In this document: positions 22,600 through 23,412 of the stretch, piece after piece | Numbering within the stretch: the stretch's first letter is position 1 | How the letters are laid out: every line of letters starts with the position of its first letter | Program-made: the position numbers and the translations under genes | NCBI GenBank assembly: GCA_900548135.1 | Contig: URJC01000004.1 | Location: 1-23,412, forward strand | Reading direction: 5' to 3' | Origin: an uncultured Odoribacter sp. | Lineage (GTDB): Bacteria; Bacteroidota; Bacteroidia; Bacteroidales; Marinifilaceae | Length of the DNA: 23,412 nucleotides | Notes under the pieces: generated by a model | Told to the model about the DNA's origin: nothing | Seen by the model: only the letters and a program-made list of their open reading frames with translations | Databases searched by the model: none

Positions 22600-23412
22600 A
22601 TGAAAACTGACAGTTCCATTCGTAGCCAAGTTGCTGTTAGTCTGATCCCCAGACTAAACAGTCATTTTTGTCTCCCACTGATAGAAAAATGCGGAGGTAT
22701 TGAAGGTTTTTTCCTGGAAAGTGAAACAGCCCTTCTACGGGCCTATCAGGAATTCAATATCTCAGCAGGGTTATTTGATCGTTCCAAAGCTTTTCAGGAA
22801 GCCGAACGGGAATTAGAACAAATGGATAAGTATGACATCCAAATTTGTTCCGTAGAGAGCAGCACTTATCCTGAATTATTACGGCAATGCGAAGATAGTC
22901 CACTCGTATTTTACTACAAGGGTGACATCCGGACATCCCCAAAAGCAAAATTCCTGGCAGTTGTCGGTACCCGCCACGCTTCGTGCAGATACCTGGCAAA
23001 AGTAGAATCTATAATTAGCGATCTTTGTGAAATGGGACACCATCCCATTATTGTCAGCGGTCTTGCCTACGGCATTGATGCTTCAGCCCACCGGGCCAGT
23101 TTGAAATATGGATTAAGAACCTTTGCTGTACTAGGACATGGACTGCATATGATATATCCTGCTTCCCACAAAAAATTAGCTGAAACCATCCTGGCCTCCT
23201 CGGGTGCACTTATCAGTGAATTTCCATGTACAGCAACCATTCACCCCAGCAATTTCCTGCGCAGAAACCGGATTATTGCAGGCTTATGCCATGCTACTCT
23301 TATCGCAGAATCAGCTGAAAAAGGGGGAGCTATGTCAACAGCCCATTTAGCTTTATCCTACAACCGGGATGTCATGGCTTTTCCGGGACGCCCGGACGAC
23401 AAATATTCTGCC
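22600..23412 (+). CDS. dprA: DNA processing protein DprA, partial (runs off window)
   Basis: An ATG at 22600 opens a frame to the window edge, 271 residues without a stop. DprA binds incoming single-stranded DNA and loads RecA during transformation. Residues 1-75 form the helical SAM/HhH-like N-terminal region; from about 80 the DprA Rossmann-like domain shows FLAVVGTRHAS at 118-128, IVSGLAYGIDASAHRASL at about 151-168, ISEFP at 205-209, FLRRNRIIAGL at 219-229, ESAEKGGAMSTAHLAL at 237-252 and MAFPGR at 259-264. The usual ESAEKSGS/T motif has Gly in place of Ser, a mild variation. The C-terminal winged-helix domain, expected in a full protein of about 370 residues, lies outside the window. It has its own promoter, divergent from aroB. 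Confidence 0.93.
   Translation, partial: MKTDSSIRSQVAVSLIPRLNSHFCLPLIEKCGGIEGFFLESETALLRAYQEFNISAGLFDRSKAFQEAERELEQMDKYDIQICSVESSTYPELLRQCEDSPLVFYYKGDIRTSPKAKFLAVVGTRHASCRYLAKVESIISDLCEMGHHPIIVSGLAYGIDASAHRASLKYGLRTFAVLGHGLHMIYPASHKKLAETILASSGALISEFPCTATIHPSNFLRRNRIIAGLCHATLIAESAEKGGAMSTAHLALSYNRDVMAFPGRPDDKYSA

Noticed and set aside
22441..22629. 63-residue N-terminal extension of AroB
   Set aside because: It is not AroB-like, is AT-rich, runs across a full promoter match at 22457-22487 and overlaps the dprA start region; the ATG at 22440 fits the family length.
1..23412. CRISPR arrays, insertion sequences, prophage, tRNA or rRNA genes
   Set aside because: I found no regularly spaced direct repeats, transposase or integrase frames, terminal inverted repeats or tRNA-like cloverleaf sequence when reading the window; no computational RNA search was possible.

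Overview
The window looks like chromosomal DNA of a Bacteroidota bacterium, probably of the order Bacteroidales. The evidence is promoter elements of the Bacteroidetes type (a TTTG-like -33 box, about 19-21 bp, then TAnnTTTG), near absence of Shine-Dalgarno sequences, AT-rich intergenic DNA, and housekeeping proteins (Pgk with a Lys/Ala-rich insertion, AroA, AroB, TadA, DprA) that read like Bacteroidales proteins. The family Odoribacteraceae is a guess from gene content only. I saw no tRNA, rRNA, CRISPR array, insertion sequence or prophage.

Layout. 1-333 (-): start of an AAA/SMC-like ATPase. 500-868 (+): small DMT-family membrane protein. 1059-3607 (+): two-gene KtrB/KtrA-type potassium uptake operon. 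3652-4752 (-): D-threonine-aldolase-like PLP enzyme with a well-formed promoter. 4915-6174 (-): phosphoglycerate kinase with a clear intrinsic terminator. 6359-17785/17806 (-): an 11.4-kb co-directional block. 18015-18452 (+): tRNA adenosine deaminase TadA. 18459-20051 (-): AspT/YidE-type transporter. 20139-22440 (-): aroA and aroB of the shikimate pathway. 22600-23412 (+): dprA, cut by the window end.

The block at 6.4-17.8 kb is the most interesting part. In transcription order it encodes: an IclR-family regulator; a secreted beta-propeller/diheme MauG-like cytochrome; a RidA/chorismatase-like protein whose start overlaps the previous stop by 4 bp; a cupin lipoprotein; a hydrazine-synthase-alpha-related (HzsA-like) diheme protein with a C-terminal FGE-like domain; a one-polypeptide ResB-CcsA (system II) cytochrome c maturation protein; and a small secreted beta-propeller protein. 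Four exported proteins, two of them c-type cytochromes, together with their own haem-ligation machinery and a ligand-type regulator, suggest an inducible extracytoplasmic redox pathway. I cannot name its substrate. Nothing indicates anammox.

The HzsA-like gene is interrupted. Its N-terminal part (signal peptide, helical region, propeller) and C-terminal part (two CxxCH sites, FGE-like domain) lie in different frames that overlap at 11491-11524. A family-like stretch of about six residues appears to be missing at the junction. This is either a small deletion or frameshift in this strain or a sequence error. As written, the haem-binding half has no export signal.

Regulatory structure read directly from the sequence includes two dyads spaced exactly 20 bp apart in front of the IclR gene, a 12-bp-arm palindrome before ktrB that carries TATCTTTG on both strands, and a 13-bp perfect hairpin inside the redox block just before the cytochrome maturation gene.
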